A DNA stretch of 64,000 nucleotides from NCBI GenBank assembly GCA_964544655.1, contig CAZJCM010000010.1, positions 1 through 64,000 on the forward strand, given 5' to 3'. This DNA is from HyVt-443 sp964544655. Its GTDB lineage: Bacteria > Pseudomonadota > Gammaproteobacteria > Chromatiales > Chromatiaceae. Each line of letters starts with the position of its first letter. Position 1 is the stretch's first letter. Positions 52,189-59,704 of this stretch are shown here, piece by piece. A program made the translations under genes and the position numbers. The notes beneath the pieces are model-generated. The model did not search any database, was not told the DNA's origin, and saw only the letters and a program-made list of their open reading frames with translations.

Positions 52189-52519
52189 GCAGCTCCACCT
52201 CGAACACCAGGGTCGCATTGGGCGGGATAACCCCGCCGGCGCCAGCCGCCCCATAGCCAAGCTGGGGAGGAATCGTCAGCTTCCGCTTGCCACCCACCTT
52301 CATCCCCTGCACCCCCTCATCCCAACCGCGGATCACCCGGCCGGCACCGAGCGGAAAGCTGAATGGGTCGTTCCGGTCCAGGCTGGAGTCGAACTTGGTG
52401 CCATCGGTAAGCCAGCCGGTGTAGTGGACCCGTACCTGCCGGCCCGCGATCGCCGCCTCGCCATCACCTTCCACCAGATCTTCATACTTCAGGCCGGAAT
52501 CGGTCATCTTTTCGCTCAT
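52175..52519 (-). CDS. Small FKBP-type peptidyl-prolyl isomerase
   Basis: 114 residues from the ATG at 52519 (GGAG 8 bp upstream). A single FKBP12-like domain: VRVHYTGWLTDGTKFDSSLD, RVIRGWDEGVQGMKVGGKRK, LTIPPQLGYGAAGAGGVIPP, and LVFEVELLEI. No signal peptide, so cytoplasmic. It overlaps nadC. This makes three FKBP-family genes in the window with slpA and the FkpA-like one. Confidence 0.94.
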   Translation of the reverse strand: MSEKMTDSGLKYEDLVEGDGEAAIAGRQVRVHYTGWLTDGTKFDSSLDRNDPFSFPLGAGRVIRGWDEGVQGMKVGGKRKLTIPPQLGYGAAGAGGVIPPNATLVFEVELLEIL

Positions 52520-52726
52520 TCGCAATGCTCCATCAGAATTTTTCAGATTAGACGGCATTGTAAGCGATAGTGGTGGCAGCGCACAGCAATTGACAGGGGC
52601 CTGTGTCAAACCGCCACAACCACGAGGACTTTTCTGCCGCTCTTGCGCGGTCCGACTCCGCCCCCTGGTGTACGGCTGCGGTCAGGATAGTTACTGCCAG
52701 CGGGACGGAAGATGAGCGGCAGGCGA

Positions 52727-55012
52727 TCAGCCGCCGGTATTGGAGAGGGAGCGGACCATGGCGTTCATGGCCCGGTCCAGCAGGGGCACATTCACATCCT
52801 TGAGGCGGAGCGCCTTGCCGCTGCGGAACCATTCCGCCAGTTCTTCCAGGGTCAGTTCTGCCACCTTCAGGCCTTTGCGGCTGACGAACAGGGAGTTGCC
52901 GGTGATCCGGCTGCGCCAGGAGAGCTTGGCCCGAAACGTCCGCCCCTTCTCATTGGCGACTTCCAGCCAGTCCCCTTCCATCAGATTGCGGGCCATACGC
53001 AGATACTCATCATCGGGGGCAGAACCATCATTGCCTGTGCCGTCATCCATGCCAGCAGCCGCGGCCCGGTTCTCAGCCGAGGATTGGAGCGGGGCGGCAG
53101 CATCCACCTTCAGATCCGGGGACCTGGTCCGGGACGGCCCTGTTTCCGCCTCCTTTTCCACCGTTTGCAGCGGGTCGTTCCCCGCCAGACAGGCGACGTG
53201 GCAACGCTGCAGGTCGCCGAACAGCTGGGACATGCGATGCTGATCATAGGAAATTCCATCCAGCCCGGAGCGCAGTTTTTTCAGTAACTGCGGGATCTCT
53301 TCCAGCAGTTGCTGGCGCTGCGCCTTCTCCTGCTTGGGCTGCACGCTCCACAGCAGCCGGTCCATCACCCCCAGCGCCTCCTGCCATGCCGCGCTCGATT
53401 CACCCTCCCGCAGATGGATCAGCATCAGCACATCCTTCCAGCCATCCCGCAGCAGCTTCTCCACCACCGGCGGCAGGTCATCCCGCCCCAGCAACCGGGC
53501 ATCGATCTCACTGGCGATCCGCCGACGCGCCAGTTCCAACTGCTCCTTGCCTTGGGTGACCTGGGCCGCCCGCTGCTCCGTGATTTGCGCGCCCTGCTTC
53601 TCCTTTTCCAGAAAACGGACGAACGCTTCATGCAGATCGGCAAACAGTGACACATCGTCAGTGAAGCTGGTGAGCACCTGGTCGACAATCGATTCCATCC
53701 TGGCGTAGAGCCCACCTTCGGCACGCCCCGCCTCTTCCGTCCAGCCGATCGCCGCCTGCGCCATACTATTGAGCAGCCGCCGCGCAGGATGCCCTTTATG
53801 ACTGAAGAAAGTGCGATCGAGAATGGCCACTTTCAGCATCGGGATCTGCAATCTGGCCAGCAGCGCCTTCATGGCATCGGGCAAGTTCCGGTCTTCAAGA
53901 ATGAACTCGAACAACATGGAGATCACATCGATCGCATCCTCGTCGTTCGACTCGATTCTCTTCTGCGCATCCGCCCCCTGTCCTAGCCCCATGCTCTGCA
54001 GCAGATTCGTCCGCACGTCCAGGCCGGATACGACCACACCGCCATCACTTGGCAATGGCGTCCGCTGCAACGCAGACAAGGCATTGACCAGTTCTGCGGT
54101 ATCGACCACCGGCAGGTTGGCCGGCACGCTGTCGTTGACCGGCGCCTGACCACCTCTACGCTGGTTCAACAGCTGCTTGAGGGCAGAAAAGAGTTCTGCC
54201 TGCAGCATCCCGTCATCACCGCCCTGGGCGCCGTTCACTGCCGTACCGGTCACACCCTCATGCGCAGCGTCACCCGCCGTTCCACGGCCCGACCGGTGCT
54301 GAACCTGTCTGACCAGCTTGGGCAGCACGCCGGCACCGATCAGCACCTCGTTCAACGCATGGTAGAGATCCTCCAGGGCATCGACGACCTGGTACTCAAA
54401 CTGCTTATAGATCACCAGCTTGACCGGCACGTCCAACTCAATGCCATGCACTGCATCACGAAATGCATAGCAGAGCGCCGCAGGAGCCAGCGGATTGCTC
54501 CTTTCATCCACCACACCGCCTCCCTGCATCTCGGCAAACCGCTGATGCAGGGCATACAACGCCTGATAGTGCCGGTTCTCCCCGCGGGAGATCATGTTGT
54601 TGACCGCCAGTCCCTCTTCCAACTCGGCATTGTCAATCAGGGAAAAAGGCTCATCGGTCTGTTCCTGCTGCGGCTCATAACCGTTGATCGGAACCGGGCC
54701 ATACTGCCAGAAACGGGCAAAGCCATCTCGCACATTGCGGTCGAAGCTGGCCTCGATCCGCTCCCTCTCCTTGCGCATCTCCCGCAGGGCATCGAAATAC
54801 GATGTCTGCAACAGATTGCTCTCGGCCTTGTCGGCCAGATCGTAGAGTGCGTCATCCAGCTTTTCGAACATCCTTTTTATGGCATTGGACAACCGCTCCT
54901 GCATGACCTGCCGGCAGCGTTCCACTACCGCACGATGCCGCTCCGGCAGCGCTGACGGGCGTTCCATCGCCTGACCTCTGTCGAATGAGAGAATGTTGTT
55001 CTGAAACGCCAT
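52727..55012 (-). CDS. DUF1631 family protein
   Basis: 761 residues from the ATG at 55012. Matches DUF1631 of gammaproteobacteria: the N-terminal RCRQVMQERLSNAIKRMFEK, LLQTSYFDALREMRKERERI, then DVISMLFEFILEDRNLPDAM and a C-terminal barrel-like part (GDWLEVANEKGRTFRAKLSW, ITGNSLFVSRKGLKVAELTL) resembling PilZ-type domains. Cytoplasmic, mostly helical. The function is not known; the C-terminal part hints at c-di-GMP-linked control. AAGG lies 8 bp upstream. Confidence 0.88.
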   Translation of the reverse strand: MAFQNNILSFDRGQAMERPSALPERHRAVVERCRQVMQERLSNAIKRMFEKLDDALYDLADKAESNLLQTSYFDALREMRKERERIEASFDRNVRDGFARFWQYGPVPINGYEPQQEQTDEPFSLIDNAELEEGLAVNNMISRGENRHYQALYALHQRFAEMQGGGVVDERSNPLAPAALCYAFRDAVHGIELDVPVKLVIYKQFEYQVVDALEDLYHALNEVLIGAGVLPKLVRQVQHRSGRGTAGDAAHEGVTGTAVNGAQGGDDGMLQAELFSALKQLLNQRRGGQAPVNDSVPANLPVVDTAELVNALSALQRTPLPSDGGVVVSGLDVRTNLLQSMGLGQGADAQKRIESNDEDAIDVISMLFEFILEDRNLPDAMKALLARLQIPMLKVAILDRTFFSHKGHPARRLLNSMAQAAIGWTEEAGRAEGGLYARMESIVDQVLTSFTDDVSLFADLHEAFVRFLEKEKQGAQITEQRAAQVTQGKEQLELARRRIASEIDARLLGRDDLPPVVEKLLRDGWKDVLMLIHLREGESSAAWQEALGVMDRLLWSVQPKQEKAQRQQLLEEIPQLLKKLRSGLDGISYDQHRMSQLFGDLQRCHVACLAGNDPLQTVEKEAETGPSRTRSPDLKVDAAAPLQSSAENRAAAAGMDDGTGNDGSAPDDEYLRMARNLMEGDWLEVANEKGRTFRAKLSWRSRITGNSLFVSRKGLKVAELTLEELAEWFRSGKALRLKDVNVPLLDRAMNAMVRSLSNTGG

Positions 55013-55375
55013 ATCCGTTGCCTTGGTCTTGTCATGCCGGACACCGGCCCGGCACGTCATCTGATCCTGAGTCTGGTGCACTCCACCCGGCCACACCGTG
55101 AAATGCCTCACATATCCAACTTCTAATTTTATTTCCGATGCAAATGTGATCCTGTTCTTGGCTCACAGGAAGACCATGCCTATCCGTAAAAATGGTTCCT
55201 TCCCAGTCCCTGAAATAAACAAATAAACCAATCTGCCGAAATGGATAAAGCGACTTGGGCAGATCCGCAATCCTTCAGCCTCTGTAACGGCCACTCATGC
55301 ATCCAGCTTTAGCGGCAAAGGTAACAAATTGTTCCGGCATGTGATCTAGTTAACACAGAAACAGCAGTGTAAGGT
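55013..55375. other. 363-bp divergent intergenic region
   Basis: Separates the DUF1631 gene and the DUF1538-PII operon, so it must hold both promoters. A/T-rich parts occur, but I could not assign a convincing -35/-10 pair or operator. Short frames lack ribosome sites. Confidence 0.5.
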
Positions 55376-56116
55376 ATGGATGTGAACAAGCTCCTGCGAC
55401 ATCTCGGCAGATCACTGCTGGAAAGTGTACGCGATCTTCTGCCAATCCTGCTGGTAATCGCATTCTTCCAGTTGCTGGTACTGCAACAACCCATTCCGGA
55501 CCTGACAGGTCTGCTGACCGGCACCCTGCTGGTGGTGATCGGCCTCACCTTTTTCGTGCATGGCCTCAAGCTCGGTCTGTTCCCCATTGGCGAAAGCATG
55601 GCCCACGACTTTGCCCGTAAGGGCAGTCTGGTCTGGCTGCTGCTGTTCGCCTTTGCCCTGGGCTTCGGCACCACGGTGGCGGAACCGGCCCTGATCGCGG
55701 TGGCAGCGGAAGCGGCTGAGGTTGCGGCCACCGGCGGCATGATCGACAGCACTGAACAGGCGATGCGGGCCTATGCCGACGGCCTGCGCCTGACGGTGGC
55801 GGTCTCGGTGGGGCTGGCCATCGTCATCGGGGTGATCCGCATCATCAAGGGGTGGCCGATCCAGTATCTGATCATCGGCGGTTATCTGGGCATCGTCATC
55901 ATGACCGCCTTCGCCCCACCGGAGATCATCGGTATCGCCTACGATTCCGGTGGCGTCACCACCTCCACCATCACCGTGCCTCTGGTCACCGCATTGGGCG
56001 TCGGGCTGGCCAGCAGCATCAGGGGACGCAACCCGCTCACCGACGGTTTCGGCCTGATTGCTTTCGCCTCCCTGACCCCGATGATGTTCGTCATGGCCTA
56101 TGGGATGATCCTATGA
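55376..56116 (+). CDS. DUF1538 family membrane protein, first copy
   Basis: 246 residues, about seven membrane helices. Core motifs: GLTFFVHGLKLGLFPIGESM, FALGFGTTVAEPALIAVA, and GIAYDSGGVTTSTITVPLV with GRNPLTDGFGLIAFASLTPM. These define DUF1538, a transporter-like family of unknown substrate. The final part occurs almost unchanged in the next gene, so this is a paralogous pair. The stop overlaps the second copy's ATG by 4 bp. Confidence 0.93.
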   Translation: MDVNKLLRHLGRSLLESVRDLLPILLVIAFFQLLVLQQPIPDLTGLLTGTLLVVIGLTFFVHGLKLGLFPIGESMAHDFARKGSLVWLLLFAFALGFGTTVAEPALIAVAAEAAEVAATGGMIDSTEQAMRAYADGLRLTVAVSVGLAIVIGVIRIIKGWPIQYLIIGGYLGIVIMTAFAPPEIIGIAYDSGGVTTSTITVPLVTALGVGLASSIRGRNPLTDGFGLIAFASLTPMMFVMAYGMIL

Positions 56117-56910
56117 TGGGAATCCTGCTCCATTTCATCGACGCCCTGCTCGCCACGCTGCGCGATGTGCTGCCCATCGTCGCCGTGCTGTTCGGCTTCC
56201 AGTTATTCATACTGCGCAAGCGTATTCCCAATCTGGGACAGATATTGACCGGCTTCCTGTTCGTACTGTTTGGTCTGGCCTTTTTTCTCGAAGGCCTGGA
56301 ACAGGCCCTGTTTCCACTGGGCAAACTGATGGCGAAACAGCTCACCGCCCCGGAATTCCTCGGCATCGGCGACAGCCTGGCGGGCGGCACCCAGTGGCAT
56401 CAATACCTGTGGGTCTATCTGTTCGCCTTTGCCATCGGCTTCTCCACCACCATCGCCGAACCCTCCCTGATCGCCGTTGCCATCAAGGCCAACCAGGTCT
56501 CCGGCGGTGCTATCGGCACCTGGGGGCTGCGCATTGCCGTGGCCTTCGGCGTAGCCATCGGCATCACCCTGGGGGTCTACCGCATCATCACTGGCACACC
56601 ACTGCACAACTACATCATCACCGGCTACGTGCTGGTGATCCTGCAGACCATCTTTTGCCCGAAGAGCATCATCGCCCTCGCCTACGACTCCGGCGGGGTC
56701 ACCACCTCTACCGTCACCGTGCCGCTGGTGGCGGCGCTGGGTCTGGGGCTCGCCCACAGCATTCCCGGGCGCAATCCGCTGCTCGATGGTTTCGGCCTGA
56801 TTGCCTTTGCCAGTCTTTTCCCCATCATGAGCGTGATGGGTTATGCACAACTCAGTGAATGGATCGCCCACCGGGGACAACGCACCGAAGCGGGTGGGGA
56901 AGGAGATTAA
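56113..56910 (+). CDS. DUF1538 family membrane protein, second copy
   Basis: 265 residues. Same topology as the first: GLAFFLEGLEQALFPLGKLM, FAIGFSTTIAEPSLIAVAIK, ALAYDSGGVTTSTVTVPLVA and GRNPLLDGFGLIAFASLFPI. The two copies probably make a hetero-oligomer of two inverted or parallel halves. It is immediately followed (2 bp) by a PII-family gene with a strong AAGGAG site. Confidence 0.93.
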   Translation: MMGILLHFIDALLATLRDVLPIVAVLFGFQLFILRKRIPNLGQILTGFLFVLFGLAFFLEGLEQALFPLGKLMAKQLTAPEFLGIGDSLAGGTQWHQYLWVYLFAFAIGFSTTIAEPSLIAVAIKANQVSGGAIGTWGLRIAVAFGVAIGITLGVYRIITGTPLHNYIITGYVLVILQTIFCPKSIIALAYDSGGVTTSTVTVPLVAALGLGLAHSIPGRNPLLDGFGLIAFASLFPIMSVMGYAQLSEWIAHRGQRTEAGGEGD

Positions 56911-56912
56911 CC

Positions 56913-57263
56913 ATGCATTTCAAACTGATCATTGCCCTGATCGAGGATACCAAGACCAAAGCCGTGGTCGAGGCAGCCCGCGACGCAGGTGCAACCGGCT
57001 CCACGGTAATCAACCAGGCCAGGGGCGAGGGTATGACCAAGAGCAAGACCTTCTTCGGCCTCAACCTGGAGATCCAGCGTGATGTCATCCTGCTGCTGGT
57101 GGAGGAGCACCTCAGCCGCAGCATCCTGGAGACCATAGAAAAGGTCGGTGAACTGGATGACAAACCCGGCACCGGGATCGCCTTTCAGATCGACGTGGAA
57201 GATGCGGTTGGCGTATCCCATCAGATTCAGCGACTGACCAGCGTAGTGGAGGAAGAGTTGTGA
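56913..57263 (+). CDS. PII-family signalling protein without a uridylylatable tyrosine
   Basis: 116 residues from the ATG at 56913. PII fold: KLIIALIEDTKTKAVVEAAR, ATGSTVINQARGEG at the T-loop start, and the final GVSHQIQRLTSVVEEEL. The T-loop reads GMTKSKTFFGLN with Phe-Phe and no Tyr51, so GlnD uridylylation is unlikely. The family binds ATP/ADP and effectors and usually gates a membrane partner; here the partner is DUF1538 rather than AmtB. The CBS gene overlaps its stop. Confidence 0.93.
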   Translation: MHFKLIIALIEDTKTKAVVEAARDAGATGSTVINQARGEGMTKSKTFFGLNLEIQRDVILLLVEEHLSRSILETIEKVGELDDKPGTGIAFQIDVEDAVGVSHQIQRLTSVVEEEL

Positions 57264-57664
57264 GCGGGGGAAAAATCATCCGGGTGCGCCATGTGATGAA
57301 GACCAAATTCGACATGGTCGACGGTATCGCCACCGTCGAAGAAGCACTGCGGAAAATGGCCCACGTGGAGACCAAGTCTCTGATCGTGAACAAGCGGAAC
57401 GAGCACGACGAGTACGGCATGGTGATGATCTCCGACATCGCCCGCCAGGTACTGGCCCGGGACCGCCCGCCGAGTCGGGTGAACATCTACGAGATCATGT
57501 CGAAGCCGGTGATCACCGTCGACCCTGAGATGGATATCCGCTACTGCGCCCGGCTGTTCGACCGTTTCGATCTCTCCCGGGCACCGGTGATCGAGAACAA
57601 ACGGGTGGTGGGCATCATCAGTCTGACCGACATGGTACTGAAGGGGCTGTGCAAACCGCGATGA
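57260..57664 (+). CDS. Two-CBS-domain protein
   Basis: 134 residues from a GTG overlapping the PII stop, GGAAGAG 4-9 bp upstream. CBS1: VRHVMKTKFDMVDGIATVEE and GMVMISDIARQVL. CBS2: IYEIMSKPVITVDPEMDIRY and RAPVIENKRVVGIISLTDMV. CBS pairs bind adenosyl nucleotides. With the PII protein it may report energy charge to the DUF1538 pair. The stop overlaps the ampD start (ATGA). Confidence 0.92.
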   Translation: MSGGKIIRVRHVMKTKFDMVDGIATVEEALRKMAHVETKSLIVNKRNEHDEYGMVMISDIARQVLARDRPPSRVNIYEIMSKPVITVDPEMDIRYCARLFDRFDLSRAPVIENKRVVGIISLTDMVLKGLCKPR

Positions 57665-58245
57665 CGAGCGACCCGGAGATGACATGGGCGACGAAGGAGC
57701 CCGACCAGGGCTGGCTGCCGGAGGCCCGGCAGTGTCCATCGCCAAACTGTGATCCACGCCCGGCAGGATGCACTATCGATCTACTGGTGATTCACAACAT
57801 CAGCCTGCCACCTGGTGAGTTCGGGGGTCCCTGGATCGACCAGTTGTTCCTCAATCGGCTGGAGCCGGCTGCCCACCCCTATTTCCAGGAGATTCACCAG
57901 CATCGGGTCTCCGCGCATCTGCTGATCCGCCGGGATGGTGAATGCATTCAATATGTACCGTTCGATCGGCGCGCCTGGCATGCCGGGGTCTCCTGCTTCC
58001 AGGGCCGTGAAGCCTGCAACGACTTCTCCATCGGCATCGAGCTGGAGGGTGCTGATCAGATACCCTACAGCGATGCGCAATACCGGCGCCTGATCCTGGT
58101 CAGCCGGGAGATCATGGCCCGCTACCCCGCCATTACCCCAGAGCGCATCACCGGCCACAGCGATATCGCCCCGGACCGCAAGACCGATCCGGGGCCGGCG
58201 TTCGACTGGGAGCGGTATCGGCAAGGAGTATCAGAAAAGGCGTGA
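57661..58245 (+). CDS. ampD: 1,6-anhydro-N-acetylmuramyl-L-alanine amidase AmpD
   Basis: 194 residues from the ATG at 57661. Amidase_2 fold: IDLLVIHNISLPPGEFGGPW, HRVSAHLLIRRDGECIQYVP, AWHAGVSCFQGREACNDFSI and the zinc pair GHSDIAPDRKTDPGPAFDW. It removes the stem peptide from anhydro-muropeptides in cell-wall recycling. Its start overlaps the CBS stop, so it shares the transcript, though it seems functionally separate. Confidence 0.93.
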   Translation: MTSDPEMTWATKEPDQGWLPEARQCPSPNCDPRPAGCTIDLLVIHNISLPPGEFGGPWIDQLFLNRLEPAAHPYFQEIHQHRVSAHLLIRRDGECIQYVPFDRRAWHAGVSCFQGREACNDFSIGIELEGADQIPYSDAQYRRLILVSREIMARYPAITPERITGHSDIAPDRKTDPGPAFDWERYRQGVSEKA

Positions 58246-58368
58246 ATAGCCATCATCCATGAAACAAAAGGGCCAAGGGTATTGGTGGATGCGCTGCGCT
58301 TATCCAGCCTGCAAAACGACCAAATCTTAAAGAGGATGGGTTAATCGAATAGGCAACCACCGCCCCGC

Positions 58369-58995
58369 TCACCAATAGGCCAGCAGCCGCCCATCCTCGA
58401 TCTTGTGCTCGAAACGGCGCAGCGGCCGTTTGCCCTTGGCGATGCACTCCCCGCTCTCGATATCGAACGCCCACTCATGCTTGGGACAGGTCAGGGTCTT
58501 GCCCTCCAGGGCCAGATGGGGGATATCGGTCACCTGATGGGGGCAGCGGCTATCGTAGACCCGGATCTCATCGCCGGTGCGGTAGATGAACAGGTGGCGC
58601 CCGTCGATCTCGAAATAGGCGGCCTCCGCCTCGGGAATCTCCGCCACCGCTGTCACATCGTGCCACTGGGCCTCCGCATCCAGGTTCTCGGGACGAAACT
58701 CGGGGATGTCCATATCCAGCAGGATCTCGGTGGCCCAGACGATCTTCGCCAGCCCCAGCACCGGAAACGCCATCAGCAGGGCATCGAGGATCTCGTTGGG
58801 CGAGGCGCCGTTACGCAGGGCGCGGGTGAGGTACTGACGAAAACCGCCCTCTGTCTGCACCGCCACCTTGGTGATGACCGAGATCAGATCCCGGGTGCGG
58901 GTATCGAGATGGGTCTCCGACTCCTTGAGAAACTTGAAATAGGCCCCCATCGCTTCGGGTCGGGCTTTCAACAGATAGTTCAGGGCACTACTCAT
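58369..58995 (-). CDS. Carboxymuconolactone decarboxylase-like / Rieske fusion protein
   Basis: 208 residues. The N-terminal half resembles the AhpD/CMD family (ETHLDTRTRDLISVITKVAV, GASPNEILDALLMAFPVLGL) but lacks the redox CxxC. The C-terminal half is a Rieske [2Fe-2S] domain: SRCPHQVTDIPH and TCPKHEWAFDIESGECIAKG. The ligands CxH and CxxH are intact. The pair is an unusual fusion. It could be a small ferredoxin-type electron carrier tethered to a CMD-fold sensor or scaffold. Substrate unknown. No obvious operon partner. Confidence 0.87.
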   Translation of the reverse strand: MSSALNYLLKARPEAMGAYFKFLKESETHLDTRTRDLISVITKVAVQTEGGFRQYLTRALRNGASPNEILDALLMAFPVLGLAKIVWATEILLDMDIPEFRPENLDAEAQWHDVTAVAEIPEAEAAYFEIDGRHLFIYRTGDEIRVYDSRCPHQVTDIPHLALEGKTLTCPKHEWAFDIESGECIAKGKRPLRRFEHKIEDGRLLAYW

Positions 58996-59196
58996 GATGC
59001 GTATCTCCTCGTTCGCTTCGTTCTGTCGCTACAACCGGGTCGATCGGTATGGTCCCTGCACCCACTGAGAGAGGGAAACAGGGCCCAGATACAGAGTCGC
59101 TCCACATATATCGAGTATTACGGTATGGGCAGGTGATTTGACTCCGCCCCTTGAGGACAACCGGAAGACAACCAAAGAGACAATCTATCCCAACCA

Positions 59197-59226
59197 GAAA
59201 AAAAGAAAAGCCGCAAAAAAAGCGGA
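59197..59226 (-). terminator. Rho-independent terminator of lspA
   Basis: On the minus strand CCGC-T7-GCGG is followed by CTTTTCTTTTTTT. It abuts the lspA stop codon. Stem is short but the T-run is strong. Confidence 0.75.
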
Positions 59227-59227
59227 A

Positions 59228-59704
59228 TCAACGGCCTGGCGCCTCTGGTTTTTGCAAAAAGTTGTCGAGGATGAACAGGAACACGCCAAGAAAGATGGCG
59301 GAATCGGCCAGATTGAAGGCGGGCCAGTGCCAGCTACCGTAGTAGAAATCGAGAAAGTCGATGACGTAACCGTGCACCACACGGTCGATCAGGTTGCCCA
59401 GGGCACCACCGATGATCAGACTGAGACCGATGGCCAGGCGCCGCTGATCCGGCTGCAGGCGCTTCAGCCAGAGCAACAGGATGCCGCTGACGATGGTTGC
59501 GAGCAGGGTGAAGAACCAGCGTTGCCAGCCGCCCTGGTCACTGAGCATGCTGAAGGCCGCCCCCTCGTTGTGCGCCAGGACCAGGTTGAAGTGCGGCAGC
59601 AGGGGGACCAACTCGTACAGCTGCAGGCTGGCCGAGACCAGCTGCTTGCTGGCCTGATCCAGGACCACGACGATGGCGGAGAGCCTGAGCCAGCGTAACA
59701 TCAT
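59228..59704 (-). CDS. lspA: Lipoprotein signal peptidase
   Basis: 158 residues with four membrane helices. Signature: ATIVVLDQ-type IVVVLDQASKQLV, LAHNEGAAFSMLSDQGGWQR, GGALGNLIDRVVHGYVIDFL and FNLADSAIFLGVFLFILD, with the two catalytic aspartates in IDRV and LADS. It cleaves prolipoprotein signal peptides. Its ATG overlaps the ileS stop (TGATG). Confidence 0.97.
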   Translation of the reverse strand: MMLRWLRLSAIVVVLDQASKQLVSASLQLYELVPLLPHFNLVLAHNEGAAFSMLSDQGGWQRWFFTLLATIVSGILLLWLKRLQPDQRRLAIGLSLIIGGALGNLIDRVVHGYVIDFLDFYYGSWHWPAFNLADSAIFLGVFLFILDNFLQKPEAPGR

